Source: Sphingosinithalassobacter tenebrarum (lineage in GTDB: Bacteria; Pseudomonadota; Alphaproteobacteria; Sphingomonadales; Sphingomonadaceae). Taken from it: a stretch of 64,000 nt of DNA. Numbering within the stretch: position 1 is the first letter of the stretch; every line of letters begins with the position of its first letter. The notes under the pieces are model-generated. The model was not told the origin of the DNA. It did no database searches and was given only the letters and a program-made list of their open reading frames with translations. The translations under genes and the position numbers were made by a program. Location of the stretch: NCBI RefSeq assembly GCF_011057975.1, contig NZ_CP049109.1, positions 2,139,001 through 2,203,000 of the forward strand. Reading direction: 5' to 3'. Of this stretch, positions 45,991 to 54,232 are shown piece by piece.

Positions 45991-47405
45991 CCTTCCATTT
46001 CCTCCAGTTCGCGGCCGCGCGTCTCATTGACCATCGCGCGAACGAAGAAGAAGGAAACCGCCGCTGCCAGGGCGTAGAAGACGTAGGTGATTGCAAGTCC
46101 CGGCCAGGCCGCCAGTGTCGGGAAGCTGACCGAGATCGCGGCATTCGCCATCCACTGGGCGAAACCGGCTACGGCGAGCGCCGAACCGCGGATCTGGTTC
46201 GGGAACATCTCGCCGAGCATCACCCACATCACCGGGCCCCAGCTGAGGTTGAAGAAGATGACGTAGAGATTGGCGGCGGCCAGCGCGATCACGCCCGAAT
46301 TGCCGGGCAGGGTGAGGCCGCCGGCGCCGTCCGAGACAGCCGTCGAGAATGCCCAGGCGACGGTTGCCAGCGTCACTGTCATGCCCGCCGAGCCGATGAG
46401 CAGCAGCGGCCTGCGTCCGATCCGGTCGATCAGCGCGATTGCGCCAAGGCAGGCGCCGATCGAAAGAACGCCCGACAGGATATTGACCTGCAACGCATTG
46501 TCTTCGGTGAAGCCCACCGCTTCCCAGAGCGTCGCGCCGTAGTAGAAGACGACATTGATGCCGACGAGCTGCTGGAACACGGCAAGACCAATGCCGACCC
46601 AGACGATCGGGCGCAGCTTGCCGGTGCCGCTGACAAACAGGTCCGAAAGCTTGGGCTTGTGATGATCGGAGGCTAGCGAGGCGCGGATGTCACGCACGGT
46701 ACGCGCGGCATGCGCGGCACCGAACAGGCGCGTAAGAACGCTTTCGGCCTGATCGTCCTTGTCTTTCATCGTCAGATAGCGCGGGCTTTCCGGGATGGTC
46801 AGCAGCGCGAGAAGATAGAGCGCGGCGGGGATGACCTGCAGGCCGAACATCCAGCGCCAGGCGGGTATGTCGAACCACAGGGGATCGGTCGAACCGCCGG
46901 CGAGCCGGGCCAGGAAGAAATTGGCGACGAACGCACCGGTGAGACCAGAGATGATCATCACCTGCTGCACGCTCGAAAGGCTGCCGCGCATCTTCGCGGG
47001 GGCGACTTCGGAGATGTAGACGGGCGAAGTGACGCTTGCTGCGCCGACGCCGAGACCGCCGATGATGCGGGCGAGGATGAAGATTTCCGACGAACCGGCA
47101 GCCGAAGCCATCGCGGCCGAGACGATGAAGAGAAACGCCGACACCATCATCGTCGCGCGACGCCCGATCAGGTCGGAGAGGCGGCCGGCGCCGAACGCGC
47201 CGATCGACGAGCCGACCAGGATCGCACCGACATTGATGCCAATGCCCAGCCTGCCGAGATCAAACGCGGCTTCGAGACCCTTTTGGGTGCCGTTGATCAC
47301 GCCCGAATCATAGCCGAACATGAAGCCGCCGATCGTCGCCACCGCGACGATACGAAGGGTCAAAGCCCTGTTGAATTCGCTAACCACCTGACTTGCCTCT
47401 CCCAT
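45987..47405 (-). CDS. xylE: MFS sugar porter, probable D-xylose:H+ symporter
   Basis: A 472-residue inner-membrane transporter with 12 predicted helices. Sugar-porter signatures are seen: GGFMFGYDSGVINGTQ (helix 1), GRLSDLIGRRATM, PESPRYL, and the helix-7 QQLVGINVVFYYGATLW. LIDRIGRRPLL follows. It resembles XylE/AraE-type proton symporters. Its position between xylC and a mutarotase in the xylose operon points to D-xylose. A GTG six codons downstream, with GGGAGAGG before it, is an alternative start. Confidence 0.88.
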   Translation of the reverse strand: MGEASQVVSEFNRALTLRIVAVATIGGFMFGYDSGVINGTQKGLEAAFDLGRLGIGINVGAILVGSSIGAFGAGRLSDLIGRRATMMVSAFLFIVSAAMASAAGSSEIFILARIIGGLGVGAASVTSPVYISEVAPAKMRGSLSSVQQVMIISGLTGAFVANFFLARLAGGSTDPLWFDIPAWRWMFGLQVIPAALYLLALLTIPESPRYLTMKDKDDQAESVLTRLFGAAHAARTVRDIRASLASDHHKPKLSDLFVSGTGKLRPIVWVGIGLAVFQQLVGINVVFYYGATLWEAVGFTEDNALQVNILSGVLSIGACLGAIALIDRIGRRPLLLIGSAGMTVTLATVAWAFSTAVSDGAGGLTLPGNSGVIALAAANLYVIFFNLSWGPVMWVMLGEMFPNQIRGSALAVAGFAQWMANAAISVSFPTLAAWPGLAITYVFYALAAAVSFFFVRAMVNETRGRELEEMEG

Positions 47406-47411
47406 TCGGTG

Positions 47412-47428
47412 GCGTTGCCGGGCAACGC
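47412..47428. other. Compact inverted repeat between xylC and the sugar porter
   Basis: GCGTTGCC-G-GGCAACGC, an 8-bp perfect inverted repeat with a one-base centre, 7 nt before the porter ATG. On the + strand it is followed by a run of seven T, but no rightward gene ends here. It may be a protein-binding site or an intercistronic hairpin affecting porter translation. Confidence 0.5.
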
Positions 47429-47438
47429 ACCTCTTTTT

Positions 47439-48299
47439 TTAGCTGTTTGCTGGTACCAGCGGCGCTGCCGCAACGGCCACCGGAAATGTGAAAACGTCCC
47501 CGGCCAGCGACTGGGCCTCGAGCGCGGCGGCGTCGAGCCCCTGCCGCGCGGTTGTGGCATAGGCGGTGCGCCCATCGGGGCCGCCAAGTGCTACCTTGGT
47601 GACATTGGCGACGGGAAACCGGACTTCATCCGTCATCGTGCCGTCGGGCGCATAGCGCCGCGCGGCCCAGCCGCCGTAAAAGCCGATCCAGACGCCGCCT
47701 TCGCTGTCGCAGATCGCGCCGTCGGGATGGCCCTCGTCGCCGCTGAAGGCCAGGAACGGATCGCCGGGACCAAGCGTCCCATCGCCTGCGATCGCATGGC
47801 GCGTGATCGTCCGCGCGAGCGTGTCGACATGGAAAAGATGGCTGCAATCGGGTGCCACGGCGGGGCCGTTGGTGATGATCGTCGCATCGAGCACGGTTTT
47901 TCGCACAGCGCCGTGATCGAGCAGATAGACGCAGCCATTGGGCCGCGTCTCTTCATTGTCCATCGTGCCGAAGAAGATGCTTCCCCGTGCGTCGACCGCG
48001 GCATCGTTGAGCCGGTTGTCGGGCAAGTCGGCATCGATCGTCGCGATGCGCGTGAAGCTGCCGGTGTCGGGCGCGAAGCGATGCGGACCCGATTGCAGCC
48101 CGACGATCATGTCGCCGCGATGCGAGGGCAGGACCCACCCGACCATTTCGGGAGCGTCCCAGCGATCGGTTGTGCCGCTCTCCGGGCGGTGGCGATAGAG
48201 GTGCAGCCGCTTGATATCGACGAACCACAGCGCGTCGCCGATCCACACCGGACCTTCGCCCAGCTCGGCGCCGACCGAAAGGAGATGGCTCGCCTCCAT
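47439..48299 (-). CDS. xylC: SMP-30/gluconolactonase-family xylonolactonase
   Basis: A 286-residue six-blade propeller lactonase that hydrolyses xylono-lactone to xylonate. The divalent-metal ligands are visible: E15 in GAELGEGPVW, N98 in LPDNRLNDAAVD, N144 in IITNGPAV and D193 in GHPDGAICD. There is no signal peptide. The ATG overlaps the TGA of xylB as TGATG, arguing for the short start at 48299. It stands between xylose dehydrogenase and the porter, as in Weimberg operons. Confidence 0.92.
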   Translation of the reverse strand: MEASHLLSVGAELGEGPVWIGDALWFVDIKRLHLYRHRPESGTTDRWDAPEMVGWVLPSHRGDMIVGLQSGPHRFAPDTGSFTRIATIDADLPDNRLNDAAVDARGSIFFGTMDNEETRPNGCVYLLDHGAVRKTVLDATIITNGPAVAPDCSHLFHVDTLARTITRHAIAGDGTLGPGDPFLAFSGDEGHPDGAICDSEGGVWIGFYGGWAARRYAPDGTMTDEVRFPVANVTKVALGGPDGRTAYATTARQGLDAAALEAQSLAGDVFTFPVAVAAAPLVPANS

Positions 48300-49105
48300 C
48301 AGCGCCAGCCCGCGTCGACCCAATATTCGTGCCCGGTGCACATGCGTGCATCGTCCGACGCGAGGAACAGTGCCAGCGCAGCGACGTCGGCGGGCTGGAT
48401 ACGGCCATCGAGGCATTGCGCGTCGACGATCTTCTGGCCTTCCTCGGGGGTATACCAGCGTTCCTGCCGCGGAGTCTGGACATTGCCCGGCACGATCGCG
48501 TTCACGCGAACGCCGTCGCGCCCGACTTCGCGCGCCAGCCCGCGCGTCATGCCCTCGATCGCCGCTTTCGCGGTCTGATAAAGGACCAGATCGGGCAGGC
48601 CGAGATGCCAGCTGATCGAGCCCAGATTGAGGATCACGCCGCTACCGGCGTCGCGCATCGCGGGAAGCACGGCCTGCGCGGCGAAGAACTGGTGGCGCAG
48701 GTTCACGTTCATCCGTTCTTCCCAATATTCGGGAGTGACGTCGGGAACGCTGTGACGATCGTCGCTGGCGGCATTGTTCACCAGCACGTCGACTCCGCCC
48801 ATCGCTTCCATCACCTCGAGCAGCGTGCGCGAAACACCGCCGAGATCGGTCAGGTCGCAATGGCGATAGAGCGGCGTGTGCTTCGCGCCCTGGCCAAGCG
48901 TTTCGGCGAGCCGGTCGCCATCCGCGTCGCGAATGTCAAGAAACGATACGCGCGCACCCTGGTCGACGAAAGCCTCGACCATCCCGGCGCCGATGCCCGA
49001 TGCGCCGCCCGTCACGATCACGCGTTTGCTCTCGAGGCTCGGATAGCGGGCGCGCTCTCCGGCGCGGATGGAGCGATGCAGCACTTTTGTCTCCAGGTTC
49101 GTCAT
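48299..49105 (-). CDS. xylB: SDR-family D-xylose 1-dehydrogenase
   Basis: A 268-residue short-chain dehydrogenase. The cofactor motif is VTGGASGIG (31-39), then LVNNAAS, catalytic Ser in LGSIS and YQTAK (Y176, K180). The N-terminal 25 residues before the fold are somewhat long. NAD-dependent oxidation of D-xylose to xylonolactone is inferred from its overlap with the lactonase (TGATG) and with xylX (ATGA), the same content as the Caulobacter xyl operon. The start at 49105 is set by the ATGA overlap. Confidence 0.9.
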   Translation of the reverse strand: MTNLETKVLHRSIRAGERARYPSLESKRVIVTGGASGIGAGMVEAFVDQGARVSFLDIRDADGDRLAETLGQGAKHTPLYRHCDLTDLGGVSRTLLEVMEAMGGVDVLVNNAASDDRHSVPDVTPEYWEERMNVNLRHQFFAAQAVLPAMRDAGSGVILNLGSISWHLGLPDLVLYQTAKAAIEGMTRGLAREVGRDGVRVNAIVPGNVQTPRQERWYTPEEGQKIVDAQCLDGRIQPADVAALALFLASDDARMCTGHEYWVDAGWR

Positions 49106-50226
49106 GATGCGATCAGGCCGCGCGCGGCGAGATTGCGGAACAGATCGGCGATGCCGAAACGCCATGCAGGCGCGTCGCGCGATGTCGTCACCGGGTTGAC
49201 GAGCGTACCGAGCCGCTCGCTCGCAATGGTGACGGTGTCTCCGATCTTGTGCGTGAAGCCCCGGTCGGGCTCGTCGCGGTCCTGCGTCGGGGCGAACAGC
49301 GTGCCGCAGAACAGGACGAAACCGTCGGGATAATGATGTTCGCTGCACGCCTGGCGCAACAGCTCGGCCGGATCGCGGCTAATCTCGCGCATGTTGCTTG
49401 CGCCTTCGAGCACGAAGCCGTCGGTCCCTTCGATCGTCAGCGCGACATCGGCGGCACGGACATCGTCGAGCGAATAGCCATCGTCGAACAGGCGGATCAT
49501 CGGACCCATCGAGCAGGAGGCGTTGTTGTCCTTCGCCTTGCTCAGCAGCAGTGCCGAACGCCCTTCGAAATCGCGCAGATTGACGTCGTTGCCGAGGCAC
49601 GCGCCGACCGCTTCGCCAGCGGAATCGGCAATCAGCACGATTTCCGGTTCGGGGTTGTTCCAGGTCGAATCCGAACGGATGCCGATCGATGCCCCCCAGC
49701 CGACGGTCGAGAGTACCGGCGACTTGGTGAAGATTTCCGCGTCCGGGCCGATCGCGACTTCCATATATTGCGACCACATGCCGTCGGCGATCAGCGCCTC
49801 CTTCAGCTGCGCGGCCTGCGGAGAGCCGGGGACGACACTGCGCAGATTGCCGCCAAGCGCGGATTCCAGCCGCTTGCGCACCTCGGCCGCGCGGGCATGG
49901 TCGCCGCGAGCCTGTTCCTCGATGACGCGCTCGATCGCGGACACGGCAAAGGTGACGCCTGCGGCCTTGATCACATGAAGATCGACCGGGCTGAGCAGCG
50001 CATCATCGGCAATGGCCGCCGGATCACCGATATCGACGCCGCCGTCGAAGGCGCGGTCGGCGATCAGCATCGACACGGTCGGACGAACCGAGCTCATGTC
50101 ATAGGCGCGCCCCCCGCGCAGCATGATGGGCGAGGGGCCGGCATCAGTTGCGATACGCCCGACGAAACAACCCTGCCGCCAATCGGCGGGCAAATGTTCG
50201 AGCCACGAATGGCCGCGTGCAGTCAT
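49102..50226 (-). CDS. xylX: 2-keto-3-deoxy-D-xylonate dehydratase (FAH family)
   Basis: A 374-residue fumarylacetoacetate-hydrolase-fold enzyme. The C-terminal core has metal-ligand motifs around SWNNPEPE-like TWNNPEPEIVL, NDVNLRDFEGR and CSMGPMI. In the Weimberg route the XylX group converts 2-keto-3-deoxy-xylonate to 2-oxoglutarate semialdehyde. It is the first gene of a leftward operon xylX-xylB-xylC-porter-mutarotase. The start at 50226 has GGAGAGGA. It is divergent from GH74, with a weak XylR-type site between them. Confidence 0.9.
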   Translation of the reverse strand: MTARGHSWLEHLPADWRQGCFVGRIATDAGPSPIMLRGGRAYDMSSVRPTVSMLIADRAFDGGVDIGDPAAIADDALLSPVDLHVIKAAGVTFAVSAIERVIEEQARGDHARAAEVRKRLESALGGNLRSVVPGSPQAAQLKEALIADGMWSQYMEVAIGPDAEIFTKSPVLSTVGWGASIGIRSDSTWNNPEPEIVLIADSAGEAVGACLGNDVNLRDFEGRSALLLSKAKDNNASCSMGPMIRLFDDGYSLDDVRAADVALTIEGTDGFVLEGASNMREISRDPAELLRQACSEHHYPDGFVLFCGTLFAPTQDRDEPDRGFTHKIGDTVTIASERLGTLVNPVTTSRDAPAWRFGIADLFRNLAARGLIAS

Positions 50227-50243
50227 GTGGTTCCTCTCCGTTG

Positions 50244-50257
50244 TGTTAGCGGTATCG
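50244..50257. promoter_or_regulatory. Degenerate XylR-type site between xylX and GH74
   Basis: TGTTAGCGGTATCG retains the TGTTAGCG left half of the Caulobacter-type XylR operator and the TATC of the right half. It is 17 nt upstream of the xylX ATG and 76 nt upstream of GH74. Weaker than the other copies. Confidence 0.5.
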
Positions 50258-50333
50258 TTTATGCCATATGCTGCGTCAAGGGCACTCGTCGGAACCGTGC
50301 TCGGCGTAGAAAAACCGGAGAGGGGCAACAGCG

Positions 50334-52574
50334 ATGGGAAGATGGCGCGCGCGATTCCTGATGTGCCTTGGCTTCCTTGCGAACGTTGGCGCTAACGCGT
50401 GGTTATGCGAAGCCCGTGCGCAGGAGGCGCCGGCATATCGCTGGCAGAATGTCACGGTCGGCGGCGGCGGCTTCGCGCCCGGGATCGTCTTCAGTCCGGC
50501 GGAAGCCGGTCTCGCTTATCTGCGCACCGATATGGGCGGCGCCTATCGCTGGGATTCGGCCAGGTCGCGCTGGATTCCGCTGCAGGATGGCGAAACCGAA
50601 TCGAGCTATATGGGGATCGAAAGCATCGCGCCCGATCCGGTCGATCCCGACATCGTCTATCTCGCTGCGGGTATGGGCAGCTGGGGGCCGGCGGCGATTT
50701 TCCGGTCCGGGGATCGCGGCGCGCATTGGCGCAAGACGCCGGTGCCGTTCCCGATGGGCGGCAACGAAGGCGGGCGCGGACTGGGCGAGCGGCTTGCGGT
50801 CGATCCGCATCACAATCATCGGCTGTTCTTCGGGTCGCGCCATGACGGCCTGTGGCGGAGCACGGATTCAGGCGCGCACTGGCGCACGGTGGACAGCTTT
50901 CCGTTGCCGGGACTCGATACTCCCGAAAGCCCTCGGCAGACGCATGGAGGCTTGTCTTTCGTGATCTTCGATCCTGCACATGCAGGGCGCGTCTATGTCG
51001 GCAGTGCCGATCCGGGCGCGCGGCATCTGTTTCGCTCCGACGATGGCGGGGAAAGCTGGCGCGCGGTGGCAGGCGGACCGGAGGCGACGCTCTTGCCCGT
51101 CAAGGCAGCGGTCGGCAGCGACGGCGTGCTGACCATCACCTATTCGGACGATATCGGCCCCAACGGCATAACGCGCGGTGCGGTGTGGCGCCACGACCCG
51201 GCTAGCGGCGCGTGGCGGGACATCACGCCGGAAGCCGGGCCGGACGCTCCGGTGGGCGGCTATATGGGCGTCGCGGTTTCCGCCGAAGACCCTGAGGCGA
51301 TCGCCGTCAGCACTATCGGTCGGTTCCAGCCCGGCGACACAGTGTGGCGTTCGCACGACGCGGGCGAAAGCTGGATCGAACTGCGCAAGATCAGCGAACG
51401 CGATGTCTCCGCTACGCCGTTTCTGTTCTTCGATCACGAAAGGGTCGCTTTCGGCCACTGGATTTCCGGGCTGGCGATCGATCCGTTCGACTCTGAACAC
51501 GCCGCCTATGTCACTGGCGCAACGCTCTATGCAACGCAGCAATTCGGGACCCGCCGGGACATGGTGTGGAAGCCCTGGACCAGGGGAATCGAGCAGACGG
51601 CGATCATCACGTTCGTCAGCCCCACCGGCGGCGCGCATCTGGTTTCGGGCTTTGGCGATCTCGGCGGCTTCCGCCACGACGACCTGACGGTGTCGCCGCC
51701 GCATGTGCATCGCAACCCAATGCTCACCAACACCAATTCGCTCGATTATGCGGGTCTGGCGCCACAAGTGATGGTCCGCAGCGGCAATACCCATCAGCCG
51801 ACCGTGCCCGACAGCTCGCTTGCCTGGTCGAACGACGGCGGAGAAAGCTGGACGCCGCTTTATACGCCCGACCTAGCCAGCATGTCGCCAGACGCGCCCG
51901 AGCGCACCGGCAATGCGGCGATCACGGTGTCGGCCGACGGTTCGACCTTCCTGGTGGAAACTCGCGATCCGCTGGTTACGGAGGATCGCGGGGAGAGCTG
52001 GGCGCCGGTCCTCGGCTTGCCCTTCGGCAGCCGTGTCACGGCCGACAAGGTCGATCCGCAGCGTTTCTACGCAATCGATTTCGAAGCGAACAAGCTGCTG
52101 CGGAGCGACGACAGCGGCGCGCACTTCCGCCCTGCCGGAAGCACGGGATTGCCCGACGATCTTTCCGGTGCGCGGACGCACGGCCGCGAGGCGGCCAACC
52201 CGCTGGTTGCGGTTCCCGGATCAGCGGGGCACCTCTGGCTGCTGATCGGCGACACGCTCTATCGGTCGGCGGATTACGGGGAAAGCTGGGAACGGGCGGG
52301 CAACGGCATCGCGATCAAGCGCTATGGCCTCGGCAAGGCCGCCGAAAACAGCGACTGGCCGGCCATCTATGCGATTGCGACGCTTTCCGGCGTTACCGGA
52401 ATCTACCGATCGATCAATGGTGGCTCAAGCTGGGGCCGCATCAATGACGATGCCCATCAATGGGGTCTTCGGTTCCGGGTCATCACGGGCGATCCGCGCA
52501 TTTTCGGCCGAGTCTATCTCGGCACGGACGGGCGCGGCATCTTCTATGGCGACCCGGCCGAGCGAGAGGAGTAA
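50334..52574 (+). CDS. GH74 endo-xyloglucanase
   Basis: A 746-residue secreted GH74 with two seven-blade propellers built from BNR-like repeats (many SxDxGxxW, e.g. FRSGDRGAHWRK, WRSTDSGAHWRT, WSNDGGESWTP). The signal peptide ends near residue 30 (ARAQ). The N-terminal WQNVTVGGGGFAPGIVF...YLRTDMGGAYRWD is the diagnostic GH74 start, with catalytic base D66. A second catalytic Asp is expected in the WSNDGGESW repeat near residue 500. It cleaves the xyloglucan backbone. It heads the GH74-GH35-GH31 operon. GAGAGGGG precedes the ATG. Confidence 0.93.
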   Translation: MGRWRARFLMCLGFLANVGANAWLCEARAQEAPAYRWQNVTVGGGGFAPGIVFSPAEAGLAYLRTDMGGAYRWDSARSRWIPLQDGETESSYMGIESIAPDPVDPDIVYLAAGMGSWGPAAIFRSGDRGAHWRKTPVPFPMGGNEGGRGLGERLAVDPHHNHRLFFGSRHDGLWRSTDSGAHWRTVDSFPLPGLDTPESPRQTHGGLSFVIFDPAHAGRVYVGSADPGARHLFRSDDGGESWRAVAGGPEATLLPVKAAVGSDGVLTITYSDDIGPNGITRGAVWRHDPASGAWRDITPEAGPDAPVGGYMGVAVSAEDPEAIAVSTIGRFQPGDTVWRSHDAGESWIELRKISERDVSATPFLFFDHERVAFGHWISGLAIDPFDSEHAAYVTGATLYATQQFGTRRDMVWKPWTRGIEQTAIITFVSPTGGAHLVSGFGDLGGFRHDDLTVSPPHVHRNPMLTNTNSLDYAGLAPQVMVRSGNTHQPTVPDSSLAWSNDGGESWTPLYTPDLASMSPDAPERTGNAAITVSADGSTFLVETRDPLVTEDRGESWAPVLGLPFGSRVTADKVDPQRFYAIDFEANKLLRSDDSGAHFRPAGSTGLPDDLSGARTHGREAANPLVAVPGSAGHLWLLIGDTLYRSADYGESWERAGNGIAIKRYGLGKAAENSDWPAIYAIATLSGVTGIYRSINGGSSWGRINDDAHQWGLRFRVITGDPRIFGRVYLGTDGRGIFYGDPAEREE

Positions 52575-52578
52575 GGAT

Positions 52579-54210
52579 ATGGTTCGGCGCTTGTGCCGCG
52601 GATTGGCACTGATGGGATTGGCGCTCGCGGCGAGCGCACAGGCACAGGATCGGGTGGCGACAGAGCTGCCCCGGCTCGAACGCCATGACGGCAAATATGC
52701 CTTCATTGTTGACGGCGCGCCTTTCACAATGCTTGCGGCCCAGGCCAACAATTCGAGCAACTATCCCGCCATGCTCGATCAGGTCTGGCCGTTGCTCGAT
52801 CGCATCCACGCCAACACGCTGGAAATGCCGATCGCCTGGCAGCAGGTCGAGCCGGTCGAAGGGGAGTTCGATTTCTCCTTCCTCGACACGCTGCTCGAAC
52901 AGGCGCGCGCGCATGACAAGCGGCTGGTGCTGCTGTGGTTCGGCAGCTGGAAGAATACCAGCTACGCCTACACGCCCGACTGGGTGAAGCTCGACAGCGA
53001 GCGCTTTCCGCGGATGCAGCTGCCCGACGGCAGCGATCACGGCGTCCTGAGTGCACACGGCACGGAGACGCTGGCCGCCGATCGTCGTGCGTTCGTGCGG
53101 CTGATGGCGCATCTGCGCGACCATGATCCGCAGAACACCGTCATTCTGGTGCAGGTGCAGAATGAGAGCGGCAGCTATCGCAACCCCCGCGATTACAGCG
53201 ATACCGGTGACCGACTGTTCGCGCAGCAAATCCCCGACGCACTTGCGGCGGCGACCGGCAAATCGGGCAGCTGGAGCGAGGCATTCGGTGAGCAGGCGGG
53301 CCGGGCGTTCAACACCTGGTATGTCGCTTCGTACATCAATGCGATCGCCAAGGCGGGGAAGGCGGTGAAGCCGCTTCCCATGTACGTCAATGCATCGCTG
53401 GCCGGGCCGTCCAACGTTCCCGATCCGATGGGCGTCGCCAGCGGCGGGCCGCAGCAGGACGTGCTCGATATCTGGAAGGCGGCGGCGCCCGCGATCGACT
53501 TCGCCGCGCCCGATATCTATGACCGGTCGAGCGAGAATGTGGCTTCCTATCTCGATCAATATGCCCGGCCCGACAATCCGCTGATGGTGCCGGAAATCGG
53601 CAACTCACGGCTGTTCGCGCGCTTCTTCTACGAAGCGCTCGGGCATGGCGCGATTGGCTTTGCGCCGTTCGGCATCGATAAGACCGGCTATTTCAACTAT
53701 CCGCTCGGCGCGAAGGAACTCGACGAAACGACGCTCGATGCCTTCGCGCTCCCCTACGCGGCGGTGGGTTCGATGATGCGCGACTGGGCGCGGATCGCGG
53801 CTACGCGGCCCACCTGGGGCGCTGCAAAGCCCGATGACGGAGCGGAAGTTTCAACGCGCATGGGCAACTGGACCATCACCGGCAATTGGGGCGAGTGGCA
53901 GTTCGGTTTCAAGGAATGGACCTGGCTCGAATCCGATCCGCCCGAATGGGCTGACAAGCCGGTCGGCGGGCTGGCCGTCGCGCAGCTTTCGGAAAACGAA
54001 TTCCTGCTGATCGGCGATCATGTTCGCGTCGATTTCCACGCCGCGCCGGGCACTGCGCCGAACGGCATGATCCTGCGCGTCGAGGAAGGCGGTTTCGAGG
54101 ACGGCCAATGGGTCGTCAAACGCATCTGGAACGGCGACCAGACTGACTACGGGATCAATCTGGTCGATCGTCCGCAGGTTCTCAAAGTGACTATGGGCCG
54201 GTATCGCTAG
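52579..54210 (+). CDS. GH35 beta-galactosidase, copy A
   Basis: A 543-residue secreted GH35 with C-terminal DUF5597-type domain. The signal peptide ends at ASAQAQ (about residue 23). The acid/base is E196 in VQVQNESGS and the nucleophile E339 in PLMVPEIGNS. The architecture is like Cellvibrio Bgl35A, which removes galactose from xyloglucan side chains. It starts 4 nt after the GH74 stop with AAGGAT as ribosome binding site, and ends 22 nt before GH31. It is a clear paralogue of the GH35 gene at 57-58.8 kb. Confidence 0.92.
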   Translation: MVRRLCRGLALMGLALAASAQAQDRVATELPRLERHDGKYAFIVDGAPFTMLAAQANNSSNYPAMLDQVWPLLDRIHANTLEMPIAWQQVEPVEGEFDFSFLDTLLEQARAHDKRLVLLWFGSWKNTSYAYTPDWVKLDSERFPRMQLPDGSDHGVLSAHGTETLAADRRAFVRLMAHLRDHDPQNTVILVQVQNESGSYRNPRDYSDTGDRLFAQQIPDALAAATGKSGSWSEAFGEQAGRAFNTWYVASYINAIAKAGKAVKPLPMYVNASLAGPSNVPDPMGVASGGPQQDVLDIWKAAAPAIDFAAPDIYDRSSENVASYLDQYARPDNPLMVPEIGNSRLFARFFYEALGHGAIGFAPFGIDKTGYFNYPLGAKELDETTLDAFALPYAAVGSMMRDWARIAATRPTWGAAKPDDGAEVSTRMGNWTITGNWGEWQFGFKEWTWLESDPPEWADKPVGGLAVAQLSENEFLLIGDHVRVDFHAAPGTAPNGMILRVEEGGFEDGQWVVKRIWNGDQTDYGINLVDRPQVLKVTMGRYR

Positions 54211-54232
54211 GCTGCAGGAGAGGGTAGAGAGA